Below, one piece after another: positions 1 to 12,600 of a DNA stretch of 64,000 nucleotides. How positions within the stretch are numbered: the stretch's first letter is position 1; every line of letters starts with the position of its first letter. Where the stretch lies: positions 23,582,551 to 23,646,550 of the forward strand of contig NC_051085.1 of NCBI RefSeq assembly GCF_004664715.2, read 5' to 3'. The position numbers and the translations under genes are program-made. The notes beneath the pieces are model-generated. The model had not been told where the DNA came from, ran no database searches, and worked only from the letters and a program-made list of their open reading frames with translations. Origin of the DNA: Peromyscus leucopus. Taxonomy: Eukaryota > Chordata > Mammalia > Rodentia > Cricetidae.

Positions 1-706
1 AAAAACGTCCTGAAGAGATTAGGGATACAGGGACATACCTCAGCATAATAAAGTCAGTTTACAGTAAGCCCATAGCCAACATCAACTTAAATGGATTTAA
101 CAAACAAAACATTTCCACTAAAATCAGGAACAAAACAAGGCTGTCCACTCTCTCCATACCTATTCAATATAGAACTTGTAGTCTTAGCTAGAGCAATAAG
201 ACAACTGAAGGAAGTGAAGGGGATAGAGAGAGGAAGGAGAGAAGTCCAAGTATCTTTATTTGTAGATGATATGATAGTATACATAAGTGAACCTAAAACT
301 TTCACCAGAAAACTTCTCTGTTTCACAAACACTCTCGGAGAAGTAGCTGGTTACAAAATTATATATATAAACGACAAAGGGACTGAGAAAGAAATTAGAA
401 AAACAACACCCTTTACAATAACCTCAAATAAAATAAAATATCTTGGGGTAACTCTAACCAAGCAACAGAAAGACCTGTATTATAAATCTTTCAGGCGTTG
501 AAGAAGGAAATTAAAGAAGATATCAGAAGATTGGAAGTTCTCCGATGCTCATGGAGCAGTAGGATTAATATATTAAAAATGACCATCCTATCAAAAGCGA
601 TCTACAGATTCACTGAAATCCCATCAACATTCCAACAAAATTCTTCACAGAACTTGAATGAACAATTTTCACTTCACATGGAAACACACACACAGACACA
701 GACACA

Positions 707-749
<43 letters not shown>

Positions 750-1530
750 CAAAACAAAACAAAAACTAGCGTAGCTATAACTGAAACAGTCTGAATGATA
801 AAAAGAACTGCTGGAGGTATTACCATTCCTGATCTCAAATTGTACTTTAGAGTTATAGTAATTTTTTTTTTTTTTTAGAAAGCATGATATTGGCACAAAA
901 ACAGATATATTCACCACTGGAATCAAATTCAAGACCCAAACATAAATCCACACACACGGACACTTAATTTTTGAGAAAGAAGCAGAAATACATATTGGAA
1001 AAAGACAGCACCTTCAATAAATGGTGCTGGTCAAATAGGCTGGCTGCATGTAGAAGGTGGCAAAGTGAGTCGTATTTATAAACCCCGCCCCAAACTCAAC
1101 TCCAAACGGATCAAAGACCTCAACATTAAACCAGATACACTGAAACTAGTAGTTGACAAAGTGGGAAATAACTTTGAACACATTGGCACAGGAGACAACT
1201 TTCTGAATAGAACACCAGTAGCGCAGACACCAAGATCAACAATTAATAAATGGGACCTCCTGAAACCGCAAAGCTTCTGTACAGTAAAGGACACTGTTAA
1301 TTGGACAGTGTGGCAGCCTACAGCATGGGAAAAGGGTTTTGTTTTTGGGGTTTTGTTTTGTTTTTTTACAAACTACACATCCAATAGAGGAGTAATATCC
1401 ACAATATGTAAAGAACTCAGAACACTAAGTTTCATGAAAACAAATAACCCAATTTAAAATGTAGTATAGATCTAAAGAATTCTCAACAGAGAAAATCTCA
1501 AAATGGCTAAGAAACACTTTTTAAAAAGTC
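1..1530 (+). mobile_element. L1 ORF2 fossil
   Basis: Broken reading frames match LINE-1 ORF2 reverse transcriptase. At 91-501 the phrase FVDDMIVYISEP stands where L1 has the catalytic F/YADD box, here with A changed to V, followed by the thumb region (NKIKYLGVTLTKQQKDLY). At 1065-1280 a later ORF2 segment reads RIYKPRPKLNSKRIKDL. Frameshifts, stops and a CA microsatellite show it is dead. It continues after an inserted B1. Confidence 0.85.
684..746. repeat. (CA)n microsatellite
   Basis: An imperfect CA/CAGA tract about 60 bases long lies inside the L1 fossil. Confidence 0.95.
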
Positions 1531-1688
1531 AGATGGTGGTGGTGGTGCATGCCTTTAATCTCAGCACATAGCAGGCAGAGGCAGGTAGATCTCTGTGAGT
1601 TCAAGGCGTGCCTGGGCTACAGAATGAGCTCCAGGACAGCCAGGGCTAGGCAGAGAAACCCTGTGTTGAAACACCAAAAAGAAAAAAG
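1531..1688 (+). mobile_element. B1 SINE inserted in L1
   Basis: The copy reads from 'ggtggtgcatgcctttaatc' to 'aaaccctgtgttgaaa' in sense orientation and carries the 'gacagccagggct' form of the 3' half. It splits the L1 ORF2 fossil. Confidence 0.85.
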
Positions 1689-1689
1689 A

Positions 1690-1800
1690 GAGAGAGAGAA
1701 AATTCAACAATAGTCATCAGGGAAATGCAAATCAAAAGTACTAAGAGATTTCATCTTACACCCATCAGAGTGGTTAAGATCAATAAAATAAATGTTGGTA
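1690..1800 (+). mobile_element. L1 ORF2 fossil, continuation
   Basis: The bases 'gtcatcagggaaatgcaaatcaaa' to 'ggttaagatcaataaaa' are typical rodent L1 ORF2 sequence and resume after the B1. Confidence 0.75.
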
Positions 1801-1858
1801 AATTTCTTATTGTCATTTTAAGTGGTTCTTTTTGTTTGTTAGTTGGTTTTGGTTTTTA

Positions 1859-2000
1859 TTTTTAGATGGAGTCTTACCATGTAACTCTGGCTGTCCTGGA
1901 ACTTGTAATGTAGACCAGGCTGGCCTAAAACTTACAGAAATCTACCTGCCTCTTTCTTTCAAAAGCTGAAATTAAAGGCAGTGCCACCATACCAAGCTTT
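1859..2000 (-). mobile_element. B1 SINE (antisense, diverged)
   Basis: The segment 'agatggagtcttaccatgtaactctggctgtcctgga ... gaccaggctggcc' is the reverse complement of B1. Confidence 0.75.
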
Positions 2001-2721
2001 TAAGTATATATTTTTGTATTTGAATACTAAAAAAAGTTGTTGCCTATCCCTAAATTCAGATAAAGATGTATGATGGATAATATCTTTGTCCCACCCATTC
2101 TCTTCCTTGGCGGGAAGCATTTCAGGCACTGACTTCGTAGCTTTTCAAAGTAGCTTTTGTATTTCTCTAAAAGAAAATAAATGGAATGTATATCATAGAT
2201 GCATGGATTTTTTTTTTTCTTAAAGGCTTGGCTTAGGTTCTACTTTGACTGGCAAGCCTGAAACTTTCAGGACAAGCCTGGAGGCGGAAGCCCCAGAGAA
2301 GAGTTGATGTACAAACAAGTCTAAAGCAGTCGAATGGTAGAATTCCTTCTTTCCTTGGGGTACCTCACCCTTGTCTTAAGAACCTCAACTGATTGGGCAA
2401 GGCCCATCCACATTCTGGAGCAATCGTCTTTACTAGAGTTGATGGTTTAACCACGAACCACATCTTTAAACTATTACCTACATAGCAAATGGAGGGTAGT
2501 GTTTGACCCAAACCTGCATGTGGTGACCACGTCAAACAATAGCGTAACCACTGCACCCTTGAACGGGAGAATATATCAATATCCATATTTGTTTGAATGG
2601 CAATACTAGCATTGCGGAGTACCCAGGCACAGACATACTTCATAACCTCATCTTGAGTGACAGCTTTCTGTTTTTGAAGGAGAAATCTAACAGGAATACA
2701 TTTTTAAACTATATAAAAACT
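2001..2721. other. Unassigned intronic sequence
   Basis: No gene is seen. The part from about 2380 to 2545 ('gattgggcaaggcccatccacattctggag...gtttgacccaaacc') resembles an old interspersed repeat, but I cannot name the family with confidence. Confidence 0.4.
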
Positions 2722-2905
2722 GGGGCTGGAGAGATGGCTCAGCAATGCAGGTTCAATTCCCAGTTCCCACATGACCACTAGCCACTGTCTGTAACAACAG
2801 TATCAGAGGGTCCAAGACTCTTTTCTGGCTCCCATGGGCACTACATATACCTGGTACATCAACATATATTACAGGCAAAATACCCATACACATAAAATAA
2901 AAATA
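2722..2905 (+). mobile_element. B2 SINE
   Basis: It starts 'ggggctggagagatggctcag', the tRNA-derived head of B2, and ends in an A/T-rich tail. Confidence 0.85.
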
Positions 2906-3046
2906 AATATAGGTCAATAAACTTATATATTATATGAACACACATACATACCCACTGGCTATATCAGTTTTGGGAGAAAGACACAATTGCTGTGAGAAGG
3001 ACGAAGCAGCTTAGAAACACAGTTGATGGTGGTTGGGATTTATATT

Positions 3047-3272
3047 ACATAAAGCAGTGGTTCTCAACCTGGGGGTCCAGTGACCCTTTCACAGGGCTCA
3101 CCTAAGACCACTATAAAAACATAGATATTTACATTGTGATTCATAACAGTAGCCAAATTACAGTTATGAAGTAGCAAGGAAAATAATTTTATGGTCGGGG
3201 GGTCACCATAATATCAGGAACTGTATTAAAGGGTCACAGCATTTAGGAAGATTGAGAACCACTGACATAAAG
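3047..3272 (-). mobile_element. URR1-like hAT nonautonomous DNA transposon with exact TSD
   Basis: The element at 3055-3264 has terminal inverted repeats ('cagtggttctcaacc' and a copy of its complement ending 'gagaaccactg'). It is flanked by the perfect 8-bp duplication ACATAAAG (3047-3054 and 3265-3272). An 8-bp duplication is characteristic of hAT transposition. The sequence matches the abundant rodent URR1 family; strand is assigned by comparison with the other copies here. Confidence 0.85.
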
Positions 3273-3454
3273 GCCCCCAAAAGTTCTAAATAAAAAAAAA
3301 AATTCATACCACAAATTACAAATAACCAAGTCTTTAAAAAAGAATGGCTCCCACCAGAAAGAAAACACAGAAACATGTTCAACCTTCAAGAAATGCACAT
3401 TGAGTAGGATGAAGTTTAAATATTGCAATCTCATTTAAAACTTGGTAAGTTATG

Positions 3455-3665
3455 TGTTAGTGTTGTGTGTTGGGAGATGGCACAAATGCCTTGGGAACAG
3501 GTAGGAGTCATAGTGCAGAGGCCCTGGGGAAGATTGGTTCCCTTCTACCATGTGTGTCCTGGGGATTGAACTCGTTTTATCAGGTTTGGTGGCAGGCTCC
3601 TGTGTCCACTGAGCCATCTTTGTAGCCCACATAAGCTCATTTAAAAAAAAAAAAAAAAAAAAAAA
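3455..3665 (-). mobile_element. B3/B2-type SINE (antisense) and A-tract
   Basis: The segment 'tcctggggattgaactcg ... ggtggcaggctcctgtgtccactgagccatct' is the reverse complement of a B3-like head. An A-run of about 22 bases (3643-3665) follows. Confidence 0.65.
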
Positions 3666-3669
3666 GAAC

Positions 3670-4920
3670 AAAGCAGTGGGAAGCTCAGAAACCAAAATGC
3701 CAGTGTCAGCCTTTCAAGATCAACTTGGCAGGATCAATCTGGAGCTGTAAAAACCTGCCCTTGGGCTTAATCTTGAGAAAATAACTTAAAAGATGCTACA
3801 AGATATAGACTGCAGCTTTCCTCACCACATTATTTATGTAATGAATGAAATCCATAAGCTAGCATCCTGACAATGTAGAAATGCAGGTTGGTGTGGCTCA
3901 TTAATTTTTGTTCAGTGTAGTCATTAAAGATGCATACAAAGACTAGCAATGCAGTAAATGCGTTATTATATAATGTTACATAAATGCAGTTGTGTCTCAG
4001 CTCCCATTACAAAGGAAACTTTGTATTACCCCAGTAAACATCTGGACAAGAGCAGATAGGGAGGTGGGAGCCTAAAGCAGTTTGATCAGAACTGAGGTGG
4101 GGATTGTATTTGTTTTACTCTCACCCATCTTGTGAAAGTTTTTTGAAGCAATCCATTTCTTAAAAGGTAATGATAAATTGACATTCTTCTAAATGATCGC
4201 CTCAAATTGGACTTGTTTTGCAATGATAAGGGATTTTAAGAAGCATGGGATCCTCCTTCCTATTGCCCCTTCTCCTGCTATCATGAATACAGTTAAAGGA
4301 CCTAGTGTTTGTGACTGGTCCATGCAGAGTGGATACTTGGGGGTGTGGCCCTGTGAGCCTCCATCCTCTGCTGAGCAGCTAGCCATTTCTTCGTTGACCG
4401 TCGCCAGAGATCTGCTTCAGAAATTTGTGTCCTAAATAGAAGCCGGAAGCAAGGGACATGCCTGTGCCACAGATGATAAGTCTCTTTCCCATGGTAAAAT
4501 AGTTTTGCTCCTGATAACTACTTGTTCTAGTTGTCAGAAGTGTTTTATAAAAATTGTATATAATGTATCTTGTGCTATAGAAAGACTCTTTGGACTATAG
4601 TTTGCCCTTGTTCCTGGCTAAAGCCTCAGGTCAACATTTTTTTTTTCTATCAATGAGCATGTATCCCATAAGTGAAAGTCAGCGAAGAAGAAACATTTGG
4701 TGTAACATGTCATTGGGGTTTTCCATTTTCTGTTCCCATCTCTTGATCTTTCTTTCAGAGTGAGGCAGTTTCAGTCGGGGTTGGTGCTGGCGGGCTTTTG
4801 ATTTGTGGGTTCTTATTTTCTGATTTTGATTTCTGAAGCCACTCACAAAGACAACCTTGACAGTGGGGGAATTTCCTACTCGGTGAAACAGTTTGCCAAG
4901 CAGGAAAAGGGCTGCTACAG
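3670..4920. other. NCOA7 intron, no recognisable element
   Basis: The sequence is AT-rich without a recognised repeat or exon. Short open frames at 4193-4435 have no family resemblance or splice context. Confidence 0.5.
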
Positions 4921-5142
4921 GTACTCAAGGCGCTCTTGATGGCTGCCAGGAGCATGGACTTGGCATTAACGTGGATCACGAACATGTTTTCCAGGGTGGA
5001 CCACTTGTACACTTTCTTTGTTCAATGGTCTCCGGATGTCTATGGGAAAGACGCCAAGGAACAAGGCTTTGTGGTGGTGGAGAAAGAAGAACTGAACATG
5101 ATTGACAACTTCTTCAGTGAACCGACCACCAAGAGCTGGGAG
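4921..5142 (+). CDS. Ncoa7: NCOA7 long-isoform internal exon
   Basis: The exon reads in frame from about [20 protein letters not shown] to SEPTTKSWE and is followed by the donor gtaaac at 5143. It is phase 0 at its 3' end and joins the exon at 12496 ([11 protein letters not shown]). An in-frame stop lies near 4864, so the exon cannot begin much further upstream. The proposed acceptor (ctacag at 4915-4920) has a poor pyrimidine tract, so the exact start is less certain than the end. This exon belongs only to the long form; the short isoform starts downstream of it. The segment precedes the TLDc domain and has no catalytic motif that I recognise. Confidence 0.85.
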
Positions 5143-5433
5143 GTAAACACCTGAGTAGGGAATAGGCTGTTGTGACCCCTAAAATGCCAAACACAGACAA
5201 AATGGTCTTGTGTTCAGAGTCCAACAACTATGAATAGGTAGCTAATGCTATTCTTTTTTAAATTTTTCTAACCACTTAAAAATACATTTTGAGCCGGGTG
5301 GTGGTGGTGCACGCCTTTAATCCCAGCACTCCGGAGGCAGAGCCAGGCGGGATCTCTGTGAGTTTGAGGACAGCCTGGTTTACAGAGCGAGATCCAGGAA
5401 AGGTGCAAAGCTACACAGAGAAACTCTATCTCG

Positions 5434-5480
<47 letters not shown>

Positions 5481-6594
5481 TTTGAAACATTTTCTCCTGT
5501 GCCATATAAAAGACTGATGATTAGCTTAATTTGACTGGCAGTTACAGTTTGCCAACCCTGTATCCAATTAGACCATCATGTATCGTGTACCTCTTATGAG
5601 AGGGGGAACAGTAGTATAAAGATGGATAAGATAGATCTCTATGTGTAATAAGCGTACAGAACTGAGATGGCAGATGAGGGGACAAAAAGGAGTATGTCTG
5701 TCACTCCTTCCTGCCTTTAAGCCTGTTTTTTGTCTTCATGGATCTCTCTGGAGTCTGGTCCTTTGACTCCATCCTATTCTGTACCTATCTTGGACCCCTC
5801 AAAGCGTTTCTGTCCTCCTATATTAGTTAGATGGCAAATGAATTCAGGGACACCCCCACTATCACTTATCAAAGCACATGAATTATTTAGTGGTTCTTCC
5901 ATCCATCATACCCATCTAGACTGTTATATTCCTGGGGGGGGGGTGCGGGTACACCCTCATACTTGCTCTCATCCTAGGTGGTCAGGCATTAGCACAGAAA
6001 CCCTAACAACCAAAACCAGGCACATACTGGTGTGCTGCTACTCCACAGGCAAAGACTGAAGGGTCACTTGAGTCCAAGAGTTTGGGATCCACCTAGGCAG
6101 CATAGCTTGAGCTAGTCTCAAAGGACAAAACAAAGCAAAAGCCATAAAACAAGGAGAAATGGTACCAAGATGTATGGATGGTTTTGAGTCCATCTGGGTC
6201 CTCCCTCACTCATAACTAGAAATCTTTACCTTTCCAAACCTCTCACCATTCTTTCTAAGCTTCCTTGCCCACTTCAGCATCCATGCATCCCAGAGTTTGG
6301 TCTGCCTTTCACTTTATGAAGAAAGAATCAGACAGATTTACTTTCTGATACTCCCTTTCCTGCATTTTTAAAGTATCAATTATTACATTCTTAATTTCTG
6401 GCTAATGGGAAAAAGCTCTTTTCCTCTCTAAGGCTGACTTTTGTTTTATCAGCCACAGCTATCTATCTAATGTGTCTTTAAAGACTTTCTGCTTCCTGCC
6501 TGGTTCCTTATCTTTCACAAGGATATGGTACTGCCTTGGTTTTTTAAGGAAAAAAAATCTCATCTCCTTTAATCTCCTCTGTGTGGTGTGTGTA

Positions 6595-6630
<36 letters not shown>

Positions 6631-9600
6631 TGTGTGTGTATGCACGTCTGTCTGTGTGTAAGAAAAACACCCCATCTCAGCTTCATGGTTGTGAAGGAGA
6701 ATTGTGGGCTCCCATAGGATAACAGGCTTTTAATCTTCAGCATATCCAGAATAACTCATTGTCCACCAAAATTCTCGTTCCTGCTCCCATATTTATATCT
6801 TAGTGGTGTCCAAGCCACAACCCCAGATGTAAAACTAGATCCTTCTCTTTCATCATCTTGACTAGGCAACTTATCTCCCATCAGAATCCCATTAACTCTG
6901 CTTTTAAATGCTGCAGGGCCATCCACCACTCTCCCAACCAATCCCTCCTTATCCAGTCAGGATTTCTGCACCTCATTTGGACTCCAGTCTCAACCTACCT
7001 ACCTGTCTATCATCACCTATGTTCAAGATCTTCAGACACACCTTATGTCTTTGTTTTATAAATGCAATGCATGCCAATTGTAAAAACTTGAAAAGTAGAG
7101 TGCAGAAAGTTTAAAATAAAAAAGTCCAGTTATACTTATTACTTCCATACATTTCTTTGGACTTTACTTTCTCTTTTGTTTGGGGGATTTGTAGCTGTGG
7201 AGGGGGATGGGTCCTCCTTTGCATTCAACAAAAATATTATGTTCTATGTAATTTGTATATGGCTTTTCCCACCTGACATAATATAAGAATGTGTACCTGG
7301 AGAATTTTCTCTCCGTGTCCCGCCAAGCTCCAGCAGTCTGACAGCCCACTTATAAAATAAACACACAGACTCTTATATTATTTAAACTGTTTGGCCTAAT
7401 GGCTCAGGCTTCTAGCTATCTAGTTCTTACATCTTAATCCATTTCTATGAATCTATACCTTGCCACATGTCTCATGGCTTACCAGCATCTTCACATGCTG
7501 CTTGTCCTGGCGGTGGCTGGAAGTGACTCCTTCCACCTTCCTGTTCTTTCTTTTCTCTTCTCTGTTAGTCCTGCTTATACTTCCTGCCTAGCAGAATTGT
7601 TTTAAGTTTTTGAGACCCTCAGTTTTAATGGTTGCTTTTGTTTGTTTGTTTGTTTGTTTTAGATAGGTCTAGGCAGGCCTGGAGCTCACTCTAATTCAGC
7701 CTGGCCTCAAACTCAACGTTTTCTGCTTCAGGCTCTCAAGTGCTGTAATTACAGATACAACCATGCATCACCATCCTCCAGCTAGTTCCTAGTATTTTTA
7801 TATCTATTATAATGTATTTTAAGTTTCCCACTTGAATCATTATGTTGTTTCAATCACTTCACAAGAATACCACAAGAATTAGAAGATCTATCTTAATTAT
7901 TTACTTTCCCAGATGTGAAATTATGAGGGATAAGGACAGTAAATTACTAATGCTCCTGAGTTTTGTGTGTCACCAATTGAACTTGCCAGCAGTGTGAAGG
8001 ATTTCCCACTGTGTCTCTGCCTACAGGAAGGATTGTCAATATTATTCCTTTTTTCTTTTTCCTTAACATGCTTGTTAAATTGGAAAGTGAGTAATGCTAT
8101 CCTATAGTTTAATTTTTATTTACTTGACTATTGCTGAGCCAAAAATGAACATACTTATGTGCAAGTTAGCCACTTGTGAGTTTCTTTCCTCTTCTCATTT
8201 TTTTACAACCCATTTCCCTAGAGCAGCCGTTCTCAACCTTCCTAATGCTGCAACCCTTTAACACAGCTCCTCATGTTGTGGTGACCCCCAACCATAAAGT
8301 TAGTCTGTTGCTACTGTTTGTCTTTTAATTTTGTTTGTGGCTTTTGTTTGTTTTTCTAGATTTCTTTTTAATATATAGGTAGTCATGTAGTTGATTTATA
8401 TATATAATAGGTAGTATTTCTAGTAATAATTTTTCTCATCACTATTGTGATTTCTGAGATTTCCTTCATCATATTCAAAGGTCTTAAATATATATTGTAT
8501 ATCTAACTTACCATTTCAATACACAAGTGTATTCCTACATTCTCAGGTTTGAAGCTCTCAGTACCATGTCCCCATTTGTAGATGTAACCAACCGTCTTAT
8601 TAAATAAGAAACACAGAACCAATGTAAAGAAGAAAGCCAAGAGGTCAGAGCTCAGAGCTAAAACCTTACCCTTCCTCCTGCGGTGGCCCTACCTCTCCGA
8701 AAGAGACCTACTTCCTGTGTGTTTGTCTTTATATAGTCTTTCTGTTCTGCCTTCTCATTGGTTGTAAACCCAAACACATGACTGCCTCGTCACTCCTTGT
8801 ATGTACAGCCCTCCAGGTCTTTTATGGTATTGAGATTAAAGTCGTGTGTCTCCAATGCTGGCTGTATCCTTGACCACACAGAGATCTACCTAGTTCTTCT
8901 ACCAAGTGCTGGGATTAAAGGCGTGCGCCACGAACGCCCAGCTCTGCTATGGCTTGCTATTAGCTCTGACCTCCAAGCAACTTTATTTATTAACATACAA
9001 TTAAAATCACATTTCAGTACAAATAAAATGCCACCATACCCATTCTTCCACCCCATGGGCCTATAGTAATTGTTAGCCACCTTGCCTATCACTGGAATAG
9101 CCACTTGGGGATTTCAGGGAAGGGAATTGTCTCTGTGGGGGTTGGGGGGAGAGTGAGGTATGATATATGCTAACAAGTGTGTGCTAGTGTGTGTGCTTGA
9201 GGAGGTCAGAGGAGGATGCTATGTGTCATTGTCTACCTAATTCCTTTGAGATGGGGGTCTCTCATTGAACATTGAGCTTACTGAACATTAAATCCTCCTG
9301 TTTCTACCCTCCAAAGTGCTGGGGTGACAGGCTTTCAAGTGGCCATGTCTGGCCTTTTACAGGTGCTGGGATCTGAATTCAGTGTCAGTGCTTTCCCAGG
9401 AAATGCTCTTAGACACAGAGCCATATCTCAAGCCTTCTAGATTTTTTTTAAAAGTTGACTCCTAGACCCTTACCTCTGAAAACTTTGTTTTAGTAAGTCT
9501 ATAAGAAGAATGTTAGAATCTGGGTTTTTTTTTTGGGGGGGGGGGAGGTTGTTTTTGTTTTTATTTTTGTTTTGTTTTTATTTTTGTTTTTGTTTTGGCT

Positions 9601-12600
9601 TTTCAAGACAGGGTTTCTCCATGTAGTTTTGGCGCCTGTCCTGGATCTCACTCTGTAGACCAGACTGGCCTTGAACTCAGAGATCCTCCTGGCTCTGCCT
9701 CCCAAATGCTGGGACTAAAGGCATGCACCACCGCCGCTACCCTGCTAGAATCTGTATTTTTAAAGCTCCAAAATGAATAGGAAAAACAGCTAGGTTTTAG
9801 AACTCTTCTCCTATGTGACAGAACCCCTTCAAGACATAAAGTTCTTACTTCTCCAGATCTTCCCTGCCTCTCTCCTCTCTTCCTTGGCTGTTGTTTGTCC
9901 TTCAGCCATCATGAACCTAGAGCCCATGTCAGTGTTCTTGCTTCACCCTGCACCTGGCATATCTCTCCAGACCCCACCCTGCTCACAGATGGCACCACCC
10001 TCTCCCTTGTGAATAAGTCTTCTCCAGACACACCACGTGTCCCCAACCTCCTTTGAGCCTCAAGAGCTTCCAGCTTCTTTATTGCCTGTGATGGCGTCTG
10101 CTTGTTTATATTTCATCTTCTGTCAGTCATCCATAGACACTATGGACTGCTTTGTGTCCCTGTGCCTGGCAAAGCACCTGGCACTCCCTAGAATGAGGAA
10201 GCGCCTAATGCATGTTGGCACTCTCCAGCACCCAGGAAGTACCTAATTAATGTGATCTATCATGAAATGCCAGGCACTGAAAAAGTTGCTTCTCCTGGGC
10301 ACAGAATCCAAGTGGTTCTGCCCTAGATTGTTAGATGGCTGTCTGCATGGAGGGTCGGTCTTGGCTGACCTGTAGTGTCCATCATCTGCCAGAGTGCAAT
10401 TTATAACCTACCCCAGGACCCTGAGCCTTCAGCAGCCCCTGGGACTGAAATTCACCAGCGGTGGGGGGGTGGGGGGGAGTAACAGAAAGACAGGTGAAAA
10501 CTGATCTGATGCAGATCAGCATTTCTTTCCAAGCCTGCCATCTGATCTGAGGAACAAAGGAGGACCCCAGGAGGTTTATCAGTCACTAAGTCACAGTCTA
10601 CAGTGGGAAACGATAAACTGTACATTGCTACCTGTTTTGTCAAATTGTACATCAGACGGCATCTTTCACAGCCTCCTGTAAATCAGATGTGCCCCCACCC
10701 TTCCAAGTGTTCCATGCCAACAGACTCTAAAAGTAACGTACAAATGAGCCTACCTACCTCTGTTAAAGGCTCCTTTTGTTTTTAAGATTCAAACTGATGC
10801 TGGGAACCAACACCACGTTTAAAATGGAGGTTTAGCCTTAAAGAAGGAGCTGAAAGAAAACCCTGAAGAGGCAGGGTGAGCACAGTTTAGTTACCTACCC
10901 GGAGGGCATAAGGATGAAGAGTTTGTTCGGGAAGAGAGGGGGAAAAAAAAACAACAACCCTGGAACAATGGGGTTTTATTGTACTGTTGGGACGTGGGTT
11001 TCAAAGGTGAAAGTGTCATTTTACATACTCCCGCTCTGCCTGACAGGAAGTGTGCCTGCTCTAAATCCTAATTTGGGTGTGTTCCTGTAGAAACGTTGAA
11101 CCCCCTCCTGAGGGAAACAGAAACTCAATCGTGCAGGAAGCTAGATACTGAGACACAGTGTAGCTCAGCCTGGCAGTCTGTGGCCGGTGTGCAGGCAACC
11201 AGAGAAAGACCTGTTCCTCTCTCGAGTGGCCACAATCTTCTCTCCCAGCAAAATGAGAGGCAGAAGACTGCCCCTGGACATTCAGATTTTCTATTGTGCC
11301 AGGCCTGACCAAGAGCCTTTTGTGAAGGTAGGTGGGAATGTGTCCGGTGTGGGGAAGCTAGGTGCTCTGTCCCTGCCATGTGTTCTGAAATCCCGGGGTG
11401 CGTTCTTTTATCTGCTGTGGAGGTTACTGCCCCCTCTTTCTGAAATCCAAAATCCGTCCTTGACTTTTTTCATTCCACAGCCTCACTGTGTACTGTTAAT
11501 AATTTGTAGAGTTTGAAAACAGAAACAAAATGAAGTGTTTTGTTTAATACACTTAAAACGTTAGATTTGTGAGTCTTGGAAAGCCTTTCTCTAACTTCTC
11601 CATCAGAAGATAGGAAAATTCATGAGTGTGTTTTCCTACCCAAAATCGAGCTCAGAAGATGAATAGTTTGTGCATGTCGTTGTGCATTTTGAAAGCCAAA
11701 CAATGCGTTACCTGAGAACTTTCACTAAATGTAAATTAGATGCCTTTCCTCTGTAATAACAGCTGTCACTACTACTGACTAGTTAGCTGCCTCTTAAGTG
11801 TTTCAAAATCATGCAGTGATTTACTGAGAAGTTAAGAGGGACAAAGTGTTGTTTTTAAGGTGAGGACTTTGGTAGTTCATAAACCCAACTGTATTTAAAT
11901 AATAGATGTGTGTGATATAATGTCTTCCAATTTAGAAGGGAAATGTTTGATCATTGTGAACTGTGTAGAATAAATCATAGCCTCGTTGTAATTTAGAGTA
12001 AAGCTCCCCGTGTCTCCCGTTTGCCTCTGGTGGCTGTTATTATTCATTATTTCTATTAGTCCTGGTTGCTATGTACACAACCAGGAAGCCTGATTAAAAA
12101 CTATCTTTATCACTCCAAACTCCCTATTTATAGACTTGGTGAAGGATCTCTGATTATTTCCTTTGCAATTCAAATTTGTACACACAGGCTAAAAGAGCCT
12201 GACTTACGTGTTTTCCAGGTTGTAAATTGTGTGTGGAGTCGTACGGTCCTGAGCGAGCAACAAGCAAGAGAAAAGCTGAAAAGCTTGGGACTTTAATCAT
12301 GCATACTAAATGCTCAGCTGTCGTGGTTCAAATTCTGCATTTGTTCTGCATTTGAAAATTAGTCATTTCCCCCAAAGACCTTTTCTGTTTGCCTCCTGCT
12401 ACCCAACATTCTATCTTTCCAGTCAGCTGTGTGCTGGGGTGGTTTGGGGGAAAGCACATCTCCTCTTCTACACTGGGTTGTTTTTGTCGCTTCAGATTAT
12501 CACTGTCGAAGAGGCAAAACGCAGGAAGAGCACTTGCAGCTACTATGAGGAGGAAGAAGAGGAGGAGGAAGAGGGACTGCCCATCTTGCAACCCCACAGC

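Noticed and set aside
91..501. Open frame with a reverse-transcriptase-like box
   Set aside because: It is a fragment of L1 ORF2 with a substituted catalytic box, frameshifts and a microsatellite after it; not a functional gene or retron.
4193..4435. 80-codon frame before the NCOA7 exon
   Set aside because: No similarity to NCOA7, no acceptor/donor pair consistent with the gene's phases.
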